From assembly GCF_006715025.1 (NCBI RefSeq), contig NZ_VFMK01000001.1, positions 3,100,001 to 3,164,000 on the forward strand: a stretch of DNA of 64,000 bases, in the 5' to 3' direction. Source of the stretch: Serratia fonticola. GTDB lineage: Bacteria; Pseudomonadota; Gammaproteobacteria; Enterobacterales; Enterobacteriaceae. The stretch's first letter is position 1. Every line of letters starts with the position of its first letter. The position numbers were made by a program, and so were the translations under genes. Shown here one piece after another: positions 17,452-24,559 of this stretch. The notes beneath the pieces were generated by a model. That model was not told the DNA's origin. It did no database searches and was given only the letters and a program-made list of their open reading frames with translations.

Positions 17452-18495
17452 ATGCCTATATTAACAAAGCCCTCTACAGTATTGCCGGATTATATACTGA
17501 CGCTTGATGAAACCATCGCGTTTGCCAGAAAAAATTTCAGGGCATTAAGTTATATTGATAAGGCAATAGAAATCATCAAGAACATAGGAATAAAAAAGAG
17601 ACATCTGGTTATGCCTATGGCTCTGACAACCAGGCACTCAGGATTTGGATACAGGAACAAAGTTTTTGATATCGAAGCTAAAAAACTCATTCCTCAAGCA
17701 ATTAATGAAGCACTTGCCAACGCCCGGTTAGATTGCAAGGATATATCTGCTATTATTTATGTTTCCTGTACAGGCTTTTCCATGCCGTCATTAACGGCAT
17801 GGATGATTAATGAATTTAATTTCCCCAGGAATACGGTTCAGATACCAATTGCCCAGTTGGGGTGTGCTGCCGGGGCAGTGGCTATCAACCGTGCTCAGGA
17901 TTTTATTGCAGCGCACCCAGGTAGTAATGTGCTTATTGTTAGCTGTGAATTTTGTTCTCTCAGTTACCAACCTACCGATACCAGTATAAGCAGCCTTCTT
18001 ATCGATGGTCTTTTCGGTGATGCAGTCACAGCCGCGGTCGTTACCAGTGAAGCAAGGCCGGGGCTCAGGTTGATCATTAACGACAGTTATCTGGTTCCTG
18101 ACAGCGAAGAGTGGATTAGCTATGATATAGAAGATACGGGCTTTCATTTCCGGCTTGACAAACGTGTACCTGAAGCCATGTTATCTCTCGCTCCGATTAT
18201 GAATAACCTTGCCAGCAGAAAAAACTGGAATATCAGTGAACTGGATTTCTATATTATCCATGCAGGAGGACCAAGAATTCTCGAGAATATCGCTTCAACT
18301 CTAAATGTTCCGCTGGAAAAATTCAAATATAGTTTTGATACGTTAATGAACTGTGGAAATATTTCCAGCTCGGTTGTTCTTGATACTTATCGACGCATGT
18401 GTGAAGGCGAAAACATCACCACAAACAAAAATGGTATAATTGCCGGGTTCGGACCAGGTGTAACTACTGAGATGAATCTTGTCTCCTCATGTTGA
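17452..18495 (+). CDS. type III polyketide synthase, tetrahydroxynaphthalene-synthase (RppA) like
   Basis: A 347-residue type III PKS, a homodimeric ketosynthase that extends a starter with malonyl-CoA without ACP and cyclises the chain. From the ATG at 17452, the catalytic triad falls at Cys138 (QLGCAAGA), His270 (IIHAGGP) and Asn303 (NCGNISSS), with Cys106 in VSCTGFSMPSL. These are the positions known for Streptomyces 1,3,6,8-tetrahydroxynaphthalene synthase, which supports the start (a GTG 12 bases earlier is rejected). An RppA- or PhlD-like aromatic product is therefore plausible, and the exact product cannot be read. It is followed 18 bases on by an alpha/beta hydrolase gene. Codon use is AT-rich, unlike its flanks. 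Confidence 0.93.
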   Translation: MPILTKPSTVLPDYILTLDETIAFARKNFRALSYIDKAIEIIKNIGIKKRHLVMPMALTTRHSGFGYRNKVFDIEAKKLIPQAINEALANARLDCKDISAIIYVSCTGFSMPSLTAWMINEFNFPRNTVQIPIAQLGCAAGAVAINRAQDFIAAHPGSNVLIVSCEFCSLSYQPTDTSISSLLIDGLFGDAVTAAVVTSEARPGLRLIINDSYLVPDSEEWISYDIEDTGFHFRLDKRVPEAMLSLAPIMNNLASRKNWNISELDFYIIHAGGPRILENIASTLNVPLEKFKYSFDTLMNCGNISSSVVLDTYRRMCEGENITTNKNGIIAGFGPGVTTEMNLVSSC

Positions 18496-18513
18496 AATCA
18501 CAGGAAAACAAAA

Positions 18514-19299
18514 ATGAATAATTCAATGACATATTACGATATAGGGTCAGGATTTCCTGTAGTATTCGGGCATAGCTATTTTTTTTCGAAAAACATGTGG
18601 GAGCCTCAGATTAAAGAACTATCTCAGTATTATAGGGTTATTGTACCCGACCTGTGGGCTCACGGCGACTCGCCATCGCTTCCTGCTAAAAGAAAATCGA
18701 TCGAAGATTTGGCTGATGACCATTATTCTTTAATCACATCCCTGGGGATTAATGAGTTCGCCGTTGTTGGTTTGTCCGTCGGGGGGATGTGGGGGGCCGA
18801 ATTAGCTTATAAATACCCACATGCTGTCAAGGCATTAGTTCTGATGGATACGGATCTTGGTTCTGAGCCCGATAGTACAAAGTTAATTTACTTTAATAAT
18901 TTGAATGTCATTGAACAACAAGGGAAGATCCCTCCGGATATGTGTGAATACCTGGTTTCTTTGTTTTATACTCCAAGCGCCAACCAGAAACTGAAGGATG
19001 AGCTTTATGTATTTTTAAGTACATTACCGGCAGAGAAGTTAAGAGAGAGTATTATCCCTCTTGGACGAATTATTTTTGGCAGAGCAGACCGGCTCAATAT
19101 TCTTGGCGATATATCTTGCCCGTCATTGGTGATGACAGGGGAGTTTGATATACCCAGACCACCAACAGAGGGAAAAAGGATTGCTGATCTGTTATCATGT
19201 AATCACCTGACTGTGCCGGGAGCAGCACATATTAGCAATATTGAAAATTCGGATTTTGTTAACAAACAGCTACTTAGATTTTTCAGAGAAAATATATGA
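18514..19299 (+). CDS. alpha/beta hydrolase partner of the type III PKS
   Basis: A 261-residue alpha/beta hydrolase of the esterase or C-C hydrolase kind. Visible features are the oxyanion region FGHSYFFSKNMW, the nucleophile elbow GLSVGG (Ser), an acid region MTGEFDIP and the catalytic His in PGAAHISNIE. There is no signal peptide. The start has AGGAAAAC upstream. It shares the AT-rich composition of the PKS and is almost certainly co-transcribed with it. It may release, hydrolyse or decarboxylate the PKS product, which is inference from context. Confidence 0.88.
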   Translation: MNNSMTYYDIGSGFPVVFGHSYFFSKNMWEPQIKELSQYYRVIVPDLWAHGDSPSLPAKRKSIEDLADDHYSLITSLGINEFAVVGLSVGGMWGAELAYKYPHAVKALVLMDTDLGSEPDSTKLIYFNNLNVIEQQGKIPPDMCEYLVSLFYTPSANQKLKDELYVFLSTLPAEKLRESIIPLGRIIFGRADRLNILGDISCPSLVMTGEFDIPRPPTEGKRIADLLSCNHLTVPGAAHISNIENSDFVNKQLLRFFRENI

Positions 19300-19376
19300 A
19301 CTGTCGCAGTAGTGTATGTGGAATATGATATTTAACTTGACTCGGTTAACTTAGAAAGAACCTGGATGCGGCAAAC

Positions 19377-19616
19377 CTACGAAGCACTGTAGCTTGTCGC
19401 TCCCTGTTTTTGCCGTTGGCGGTGGCTCAGCCAGTCCTTATGCGACATCGCCGCCATCGGGTCGATCCGTATATTACTAATGACGGTCATCACTGCGCGG
19501 GTTAAAAACAATCGGATATCAGCTTCCGATAAGTTTCGCTGACTTAGACCAGCTAAAATCGAAGTGGTCAAAAAACAGCCTTGGCGTACAATAATTTTCG
19601 ATATCCAAACTGCCCC
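19377..19616 (-). pseudogene. short open frame, possible gene remnant
   Basis: An open frame of about 80 codons between two stops, with no ATG and only an internal TTG as a possible start, and no clear ribosome-binding site. The translation (for example SEADIRLFLTRAVMTVISNI) is not low-complexity and could be the tail of a lost gene. It lies between the AT-rich PKS pair and the DUF2158/TetR genes, where junk from an insertion event would be expected. I do not recognise the family. Confidence 0.2.
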
Positions 19617-19622
19617 CTAAAT

Positions 19623-19805
19623 TCAGGTATAGCTCAGATGGTTTCTGCCAGCGTCAATGATAACCAACTGCTCAGCCTTAAATACCTCGCTCTTGAGTCT
19701 ATTTTGCTCATACCAACTGCAGCATATGCGATCGGCCGTTGCATTAGTGACCACCATCACTCGCCGCTGTTTAGGTAACCGCACCAGCATGCCGGGCATG
19801 AACAT
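19623..19805 (-). CDS. DUF2158 (YodC-like) small protein
   Basis: A 60-residue protein. The stretch VMVVTNATADRICCSWYEQN is followed by a K-x-E-x-F-K-A-E-Q-L run, matching the DUF2158 pattern of E. coli YodC (a strongly basic small barrel-like protein of unknown function). Its ATG overlaps the TetR stop in the sequence TAATG, so translation is probably coupled to the regulator gene. Pairing of a DUF2158 gene with a TetR gene is not one I know. Confidence 0.6.
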   Translation of the reverse strand: MFMPGMLVRLPKQRRVMVVTNATADRICCSWYEQNRLKSEVFKAEQLVIIDAGRNHLSYT

Positions 19806-20422
19806 TAAACATCTCCGCCAGCAGGTTTCGGTTTTAATATCGCTGTCATCATAAAGTGGTTCACCTGTTTGAGGTCTGCAATCTCTGGGCCGATTTTGCC
19901 GTAAACACGCATTCCTTCCAGCAGCATGAACAGGCTTTCGGCAATGACTGATGCTGCAGTATCGGTTCTGAAGATATCCTCTTCCTGGCCCCGACGTATG
20001 ATGTGTTCCAGATGTTGTTTGATGCTGTTGAACATAAAGTGGACTTTTTCACAAACCTCTTTATCCCTAGGGATAAGTTCATTGGCTGCAGCAATGGTTA
20101 AACAGCCTCGGATACCATTCTCACCGCTGGAGAGGTGCGCACAGTAATCCAATGTCTCACGTAATGCTTCACCAGGCGGTAGTTCATTGGCTCGCGCTGC
20201 TATTCGGCGTAAACCGTCTTCCATATACTGGGTCAATGCCGCCAAAAAAAGAGATTTCTTATCTGGATAAAGTTTGTAAATGCTGGCACTGGCCAGGCCG
20301 GATGTTTTCATCAAGTCTGCCATGGACGTTGCCTGAAATCCTTTCAGCCAGAAGACGTCTAGCGCAGTGTTAAGAAAATCCTGGGGATGAAACGCTCTGG
20401 GACGACCCATTGTTTTTTTCAT
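19805..20422 (-). CDS. TetR-family transcriptional regulator
   Basis: A 205-residue TetR regulator. The N-terminal domain carries the helix-turn-helix FQATSMADLMKTSGLASASI followed by YKLYPDKKSLF. A ligand-binding helical domain follows, with HLSSGENGIRGCLTI. Its sequence fits the AcrR/NemR-like group with a C-terminal TetR_C domain. A near-palindromic operator 47 bases upstream points to autoregulation. There is no divergent gene. The gene is followed by the overlapping DUF2158 gene. Confidence 0.9.
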   Translation of the reverse strand: MKKTMGRPRAFHPQDFLNTALDVFWLKGFQATSMADLMKTSGLASASIYKLYPDKKSLFLAALTQYMEDGLRRIAARANELPPGEALRETLDYCAHLSSGENGIRGCLTIAAANELIPRDKEVCEKVHFMFNSIKQHLEHIIRRGQEEDIFRTDTAASVIAESLFMLLEGMRVYGKIGPEIADLKQVNHFMMTAILKPKPAGGDV

Positions 20423-20468
20423 GTTTCCTACAATGCTGCATTGAGCAGGGACAGGGAGTTTTAATCAT

Positions 20469-20488
20469 TGTAGATTGATCGGTCTACA
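20469..20488. promoter_or_regulatory. palindromic operator of the TetR gene (NemR-box-like)
   Basis: TGTAGA (20469-20474) and TCTACA (20483-20488) form an inverted repeat. The core 20471-20486, TAGATTGATCGGTCTA, differs from the NemR box TAGACCGATCGGTCTA at two positions. It lies 47 bases upstream of the TetR start. Confidence 0.65.
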
Positions 20489-20673
20489 TGTCAATGTGCC
20501 CGTGAAAGTTTATTCAATGGGATTACTGATGGAAGTGAGCGCGCGTGTTCTCCACTGGCGGAAAGGATAAATGAGCGGCGATGGAGGCTTAAGATACAGC
20601 GGAGCTCTTAATCGAGTCTTGGCGGAGATGGAGCGCGCTGTACGAAGGAGGGTAAGCCTCACACCGGGTTAAG

Positions 20674-21207
20674 CTAGTCCTTTTTTGGCAGCATTCTCAC
20701 TAATGTATTATCGCGCATAATATAGTGATGAAATATTGCTGCTGCCGCGTGCAGACCGACAATAAAATAACCTACATTGGCAATAACCTCATGGATTTCT
20801 TTTAAATTATGCTGCATAACGCTATTTTCAACGTTTGCTACTGGCATGCTATACGAGAAAAATGACCATTCGACATGACCATAATAAAGCGACAAAACGC
20901 CGAGTAATGGTAAGCTGATAAACAAAAGGTATAAAACACCGTGAACAGCTTTTGAAAGGACGATTTGCCAATGTGGTGGGGCGGGTATGATGTCTGGATC
21001 TTTATGGGTGACTTTCAGAATGATGCGAATCAACATTAAAATCATTACACTGACACCAAACGTATAATGAAGTGTCTTCATCAACGCACGGGCATCACTA
21101 CCCTTGGCCGCAAATCCTTTTAACTCCATTGCAGCATAAGTGAGAACAACTAAAATAAAAATGACCCAGTGGAATAAAATCTGGCTAGATGCAAATTTTT
21201 TGCTCAT
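20674..21207 (-). CDS. cytochrome b561 family protein
   Basis: A 177-residue inner-membrane di-haem cytochrome of the CybB/YodB/YceJ group that passes electrons from quinol. Four membrane helices are visible, with haem-ligand candidates His13 (ILFHW), His47 (TLHYTFG) and the pair in helix 4 (VGLHAAAAIFHHY). E. coli CybB is 176 residues. It is monocistronic, with the start preceded by a GGGGG-containing leader. Which of the three enterobacterial paralogues it is cannot be settled by eye. Confidence 0.88.
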   Translation of the reverse strand: MSKKFASSQILFHWVIFILVVLTYAAMELKGFAAKGSDARALMKTLHYTFGVSVMILMLIRIILKVTHKDPDIIPAPPHWQIVLSKAVHGVLYLLFISLPLLGVLSLYYGHVEWSFFSYSMPVANVENSVMQHNLKEIHEVIANVGYFIVGLHAAAAIFHHYIMRDNTLVRMLPKKD

Positions 21208-21326
21208 AACGTCCCCCTGATTTTCGAAAAATTTACTTTAAGCCTGTAATATTAAGGAAACATTAAGCCTCTAAAATAAAAGCTCTATGATCAGGGGCTG
21301 TTGATACGATCTACTTTGTTCTGATT

Positions 21327-22016
21327 TTAGCTTGTTACTGAACCAAATAGCATACCAATTCCAGATGATACTCCCATCGCAAGTGCACTCCAGAATGTAA
21401 TCCGAATGATACCTGGCCATATCGGCGCGCCACCTGCCTTCGCCGCAATGCCGCCCAGAATAGCCAAAGAAATTAATGCCGACAGGCTAATCGCGGGAAT
21501 GGCCCAATTAGCCGAGACGATAAAGGCGACCAACAAGGGCAGTATCGCACCTGCTGAGAAGCTCATTGCAGACGCCAATGCCGCCTGTAACGGGCGAGCG
21601 GTAGTGATGTCAGATATCCCCAGTTCATCACGTGCGTGCGCTCCTAAGGCATCATGGTTCATCAGTTTTTCAGCCACTTGCTTAGCCAGCGAGACATCAA
21701 GGCCGCGATGGACATAAATCGAGGTTAATTCGCGGAATTCACCCTGATAATCTGCGAGCAGTTCTGCCTGTTCTTCCGCTAATGCCGCCTTTTCGGTATC
21801 TGACTGAGAAGATACCGAGACATATTCTCCGGTTGCCATCGACATTGCACCTGCGGTGAGACCGGCAATACCAGCCAAAAGAATACTTTGATGTGTCGCA
21901 TTGGCTGACGCGACACCCAATAGCAAACTTGCAGTGGAGACAATACCATCATTCGCGCCAAGCACTGCAGCCCGAAGCCAGCCTATCCTTTCTATACTGT
22001 GCCGTTCTCTGTGCAT
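21327..22016 (-). CDS. VIT/CCC1-family iron/manganese transporter
   Basis: A 229-residue membrane protein of the VIT1/CCC1 family, which moves Fe(II) or Mn(II) out of the cytoplasm. Family blocks are WLRAAVLGANDGIVSTASLL in helix 1, TAGAMSMATGEYVSVSSQ in helix 2, and ALASAMSFSAGAILPLL in helix 3. An acidic metal-binding stalk region lies between helices 2 and 3. It is monocistronic and convergent with nothing, and its promoter lies toward the chromate-transporter genes. Confidence 0.9.
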   Translation of the reverse strand: MHRERHSIERIGWLRAAVLGANDGIVSTASLLLGVASANATHQSILLAGIAGLTAGAMSMATGEYVSVSSQSDTEKAALAEEQAELLADYQGEFRELTSIYVHRGLDVSLAKQVAEKLMNHDALGAHARDELGISDITTARPLQAALASAMSFSAGAILPLLVAFIVSANWAIPAISLSALISLAILGGIAAKAGGAPIWPGIIRITFWSALAMGVSSGIGMLFGSVTS

Positions 22017-22158
22017 TGTGGGGCTCCCGTTGTTAGGGAATATCTTCAGAGTTTTTTTATATCTTCGTGAATTATTAATAAGCTAGAAATGCAATAGACA
22101 TCATGGCATGGGCGCGTGCATCATATCAACTCACAACCTGTTTGATGTGGAATATGTC

Positions 22159-22728
22159 ATGTCTGACTCCAACGCGGTAAAAGACAGTGAACTCCGTGCG
22201 CCGCCGGGCAACGCCCAACTGTTTATCGGCTTTCTGATGCTGGGTTTGATTGGCTTTGGCGGGGTGTTGCCACTGGCGCGTAGCATGCTGGTCGAGCAGC
22301 GGCGTTGGCTAAGCAGCGAGCAATTTACCGAGTTATTGGGACTGTGTCAGTTTCTTCCCGGTGGTAACGTCATAAACCTTTCCGTTGCCGTGGGGATGGA
22401 GTTCCGCGGGGTGCGCGGTGCGTTGTGCGCCTTACTGGGCTTGATCTGTGCACCAACGGCAATCGTGGTGGGATTGGGCGTGATTTATGCCCGCTATCAA
22501 AACGATCCCCATGTGCAACATGTGTTTGCTGGCCTGGCAGCAGCGGCGGCGGGCTTGCTGCTCTCTACCGGGCTGAAAATGCTGTTGCCACTGCGGGGAA
22601 AATGGCTGTCATTAATGATTGTCGGTGTTGCACTGGTGGCGATCGCCTGGTTACGTCTACCTCTGCTGCCCACCATGCTGGTGTTGGCACCGCTGAGCAT
22701 TTTGCTGATATGGAGGAAACCTTCATGA
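22159..22728 (+). CDS. chrA: chromate transporter, N-terminal-type half (ChrA short chain)
   Basis: A 189-residue membrane protein of the CHR family. The N-terminal block FLMLGLIGFGGVLPLAR and the LCQFLPGGNVINLSVAVG motif are family hallmarks. It is one of a pair of short CHR genes that act together in place of the long two-domain ChrA. The ATG at 22159 is used, and an in-frame ATG at 22108 has no ribosome-binding site. It overlaps the second half by ATGA. Whether the substrate is chromate or another oxyanion is unproven. Confidence 0.88.
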   Translation: MSDSNAVKDSELRAPPGNAQLFIGFLMLGLIGFGGVLPLARSMLVEQRRWLSSEQFTELLGLCQFLPGGNVINLSVAVGMEFRGVRGALCALLGLICAPTAIVVGLGVIYARYQNDPHVQHVFAGLAAAAAGLLLSTGLKMLLPLRGKWLSLMIVGVALVAIAWLRLPLLPTMLVLAPLSILLIWRKPS

Positions 22729-23246
22729 TGGCGGTGTTATTCTCGCTGGCGATCATTTTTACCGAGCTTTCGCTGATGGCTTTTGGCGGCGGTTTTACCA
22801 TCTTGCCGGAAATGCAGCGGCAGGTCGTGGAAGTTCATCAATGGATGAGTGCCCAGGAATTCAGCGCGTTGTTTGCTATGGCGCAGGCTGCGCCGGGGCC
22901 AAATATGATGATAGTGCCGTTGATTGGCTGGCATGTTGCAGGATGGGCAGGGCTGTTGGTTTCATCCGTTGCCAAGTTTGGGCCGTCATCGATAGTGACA
23001 ATTCTGGTCATGGGAGCCTGGCGGCGCTTCAAAGATAAACCCTGGCGGCGTATCGTGCAGGCCGGGCTGGTTCCGGTGACGGTGGGGTTGGTTGTCGCCA
23101 GTGGTTTATTGATTGCGCAAGCATCGGCGGCCAACTGGCGGCTGGCAGCGTTGATCGCGTTGGCGACGCTGTTGAGCATGAACAAGCGCATCCATCCGTT
23201 GTGGATACTGGCAGGAGGGGCGCTGTTGGGATTATGGCTGGCTTGA
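22725..23246 (+). CDS. chrA: chromate transporter, second half (ChrA short chain)
   Basis: A 173-residue CHR-family membrane protein, partner of the preceding gene. It shows FTELSLMAFGGGFTILPEM and the FAMAQAAPGPNMM motif. The start codon overlaps the stop of the first half (ATGA), with TGGAGGAAAC upstream. The split gene pair is the normal short-chain arrangement, not a frameshift of a long chrA, because each half has its own start, ribosome-binding site and complete domain. Confidence 0.88.
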   Translation: MMAVLFSLAIIFTELSLMAFGGGFTILPEMQRQVVEVHQWMSAQEFSALFAMAQAAPGPNMMIVPLIGWHVAGWAGLLVSSVAKFGPSSIVTILVMGAWRRFKDKPWRRIVQAGLVPVTVGLVVASGLLIAQASAANWRLAALIALATLLSMNKRIHPLWILAGGALLGLWLA

Positions 23247-23417
23247 GGTGAAATATTCGCTTGAGCTGAGAAATATATAATACATTCGCTTTAGTTGTCC
23301 AAATAAAGATTATTGTTATCACGTTGGTTAGTTAATTGAGTAAGTTACACGATTAACGGTCATTAAAATAGTGATACTGGCGTCGAAAACTTTTGATGAT
23401 TATTTTTTATTTTGGGA

Positions 23418-23447
23418 TTGATCTTGAACTGGGGATGCATTAATAAT
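23418..23447 (+). promoter_or_regulatory. candidate promoter of the small peptide gene
   Basis: TTGATC (23418-23423), an 18-base spacer and AATAAT (23442-23447) form a plausible sigma-70 promoter about 45 bases before the peptide start. A strong ribosome-binding site, AAAAGGAG, follows at about 23479. Confidence 0.4.
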
Positions 23448-23492
23448 TAAGCCGTTGTACATAACCCATGTAATAAATAAAAGGAGTTGTTT

Positions 23493-23624
23493 ATGGATTT
23501 TATAGGTTTTTCATTGCTTGAACAGGTATCTGGTGAGCGCGGGAATGGCGGCGCAATCACTGGCGACTGCTTCAATGATGGCAATAAATGTGGTTCCAGT
23601 TCGGGAGGAGGCTGTTCATGGTAG
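23493..23624 (+). CDS. 43-residue bacteriocin/RiPP-like peptide precursor
   Basis: A small gene with a strong AAAAGGAG ribosome-binding site. The peptide begins MDFIGFSLLEQVSGERGNGG. The LLEQVSG part resembles double-glycine-type bacteriocin leaders, which end in QVSGG or similar. The remainder is short, rich in Gly, Ser and Asn, and has three Cys (positions 26, 33 and 41), ending GGGCSW. A small two-helix membrane protein follows 63 bases later, the usual place for an immunity protein. No processing peptidase or modifying enzyme is adjacent. The assignment is by pattern only, and it could be a toxin, signal or orphan precursor. Confidence 0.55.
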   Translation: MDFIGFSLLEQVSGERGNGGAITGDCFNDGNKCGSSSGGGCSW

Positions 23625-23687
23625 TCTGCAAGACTTATCGATTCAAATAAAATATAAGTGTTATCTATTCATGTCTGAGCCGATATT

Positions 23688-23897
23688 ATGAAAACCATCT
23701 TGATTATGCTTTCCGTTCTGATGGGTGTGTTTCTGTCAGCGTCTTTATTAAGCGGTGCTGGCGTTGGGGCATCATTATGGTATGCTGCGCCAAAATCGCT
23801 TTCCACGCTTTTGGTTTCCATCGCTAGCGGTATTTTTATTACCCGCTTAATCTACCGCGTGCTGAGTTATATCTGCCAAAAAAAGAGCGCACGTTAA
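23688..23897 (+). CDS. small membrane protein, possible immunity partner
   Basis: A 69-residue protein with two hydrophobic helices (about residues 3-26 and 37-60) and a basic C-terminus (CQKKSAR). It follows the 43-residue peptide gene in the same direction. Size and topology are like bacteriocin immunity proteins, but no family was recognised. Its ribosome-binding site is weak. Confidence 0.5.
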   Translation: MKTILIMLSVLMGVFLSASLLSGAGVGASLWYAAPKSLSTLLVSIASGIFITRLIYRVLSYICQKKSAR

Positions 23898-24073
23898 AAT
23901 ATCGGCATCGGATTTTAAAACCCTCGTGTCTAGGCCACCTGTATAACAGGTGGCTGATTGAGTGAGAATAGGGATTGGAGGTGGCCCGTAAGTTTTGATG
24001 ACGTGGGAGATGATCCAGTTCAAGCAGGAAATGGAAGCCTTTTGCCCAACGCGCCCCCCTGAATGCAACGGAT

Positions 24074-24406
24074 TTATGCCTCTCTCATCCCATAGCGATG
24101 GCGCTGGCATACCGGGCACTTATCGCTTTGCTCACGCCAGGCAAAAAATAGGCGCTGGCAGCTAGAGCAATGCACTTCGCTGACCTTGAGCGTGGTCAGC
24201 GTACTTTGATGACTTCCCGTTATTTTTATCGCATGAGCCAGACAGCTGTCTTCACAGCTGCCACAGCCGGTGCAACGGTTATGGTTCAATGTCATGCATT
24301 CGCTATTTATCTGTATAGCGCCTTCAGGGCAAATCCTGGCGCAAGCACCACATAAAAAACAGCGTTTATCATCCAGAAGTAGCTGATATTTCACATGTAA
24401 AACCAA
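24074..24406 (-). CDS. 2[4Fe-4S] ferredoxin-like protein with C-terminal zinc-ribbon-like tail
   Basis: A 110-residue protein. Two CxxCxxCxxxCP-type clusters are visible: CFLCGACARICPEG, then CTGCGSCEDSCLAH. The C-terminal 40 residues carry two CxxC pairs (CSSCQRLF and CPVCQRH), like a zinc ribbon or rubredoxin-type knuckle. It lies 154 bases downstream of the formate dehydrogenase gene in the same direction and is likely an electron carrier for it. I do not recognise a named orthologue. Confidence 0.8.
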   Translation of the reverse strand: MVLHVKYQLLLDDKRCFLCGACARICPEGAIQINSECMTLNHNRCTGCGSCEDSCLAHAIKITGSHQSTLTTLKVSEVHCSSCQRLFFAWREQSDKCPVCQRHRYGMREA

Positions 24407-24559
24407 TGTATTCCGTTGCTAATGAATCACATTGATTTCAAACTCTTGGGTAAGGAAAAAATTCCACCGGATGGGTTAATGATTAATAAGCGGCTTCAAC
24501 ATAAGGAGAAATACGCTGATAGCGGCAACAGAAATACCGCTATCAGCCACGTATCGATG

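Noticed and set aside
22159..23246. Possible frameshift splitting one long chrA
   Set aside because: Each half has its own start, ribosome-binding site and complete CHR domain, and the ATGA overlap is the normal short-chain pair layout.
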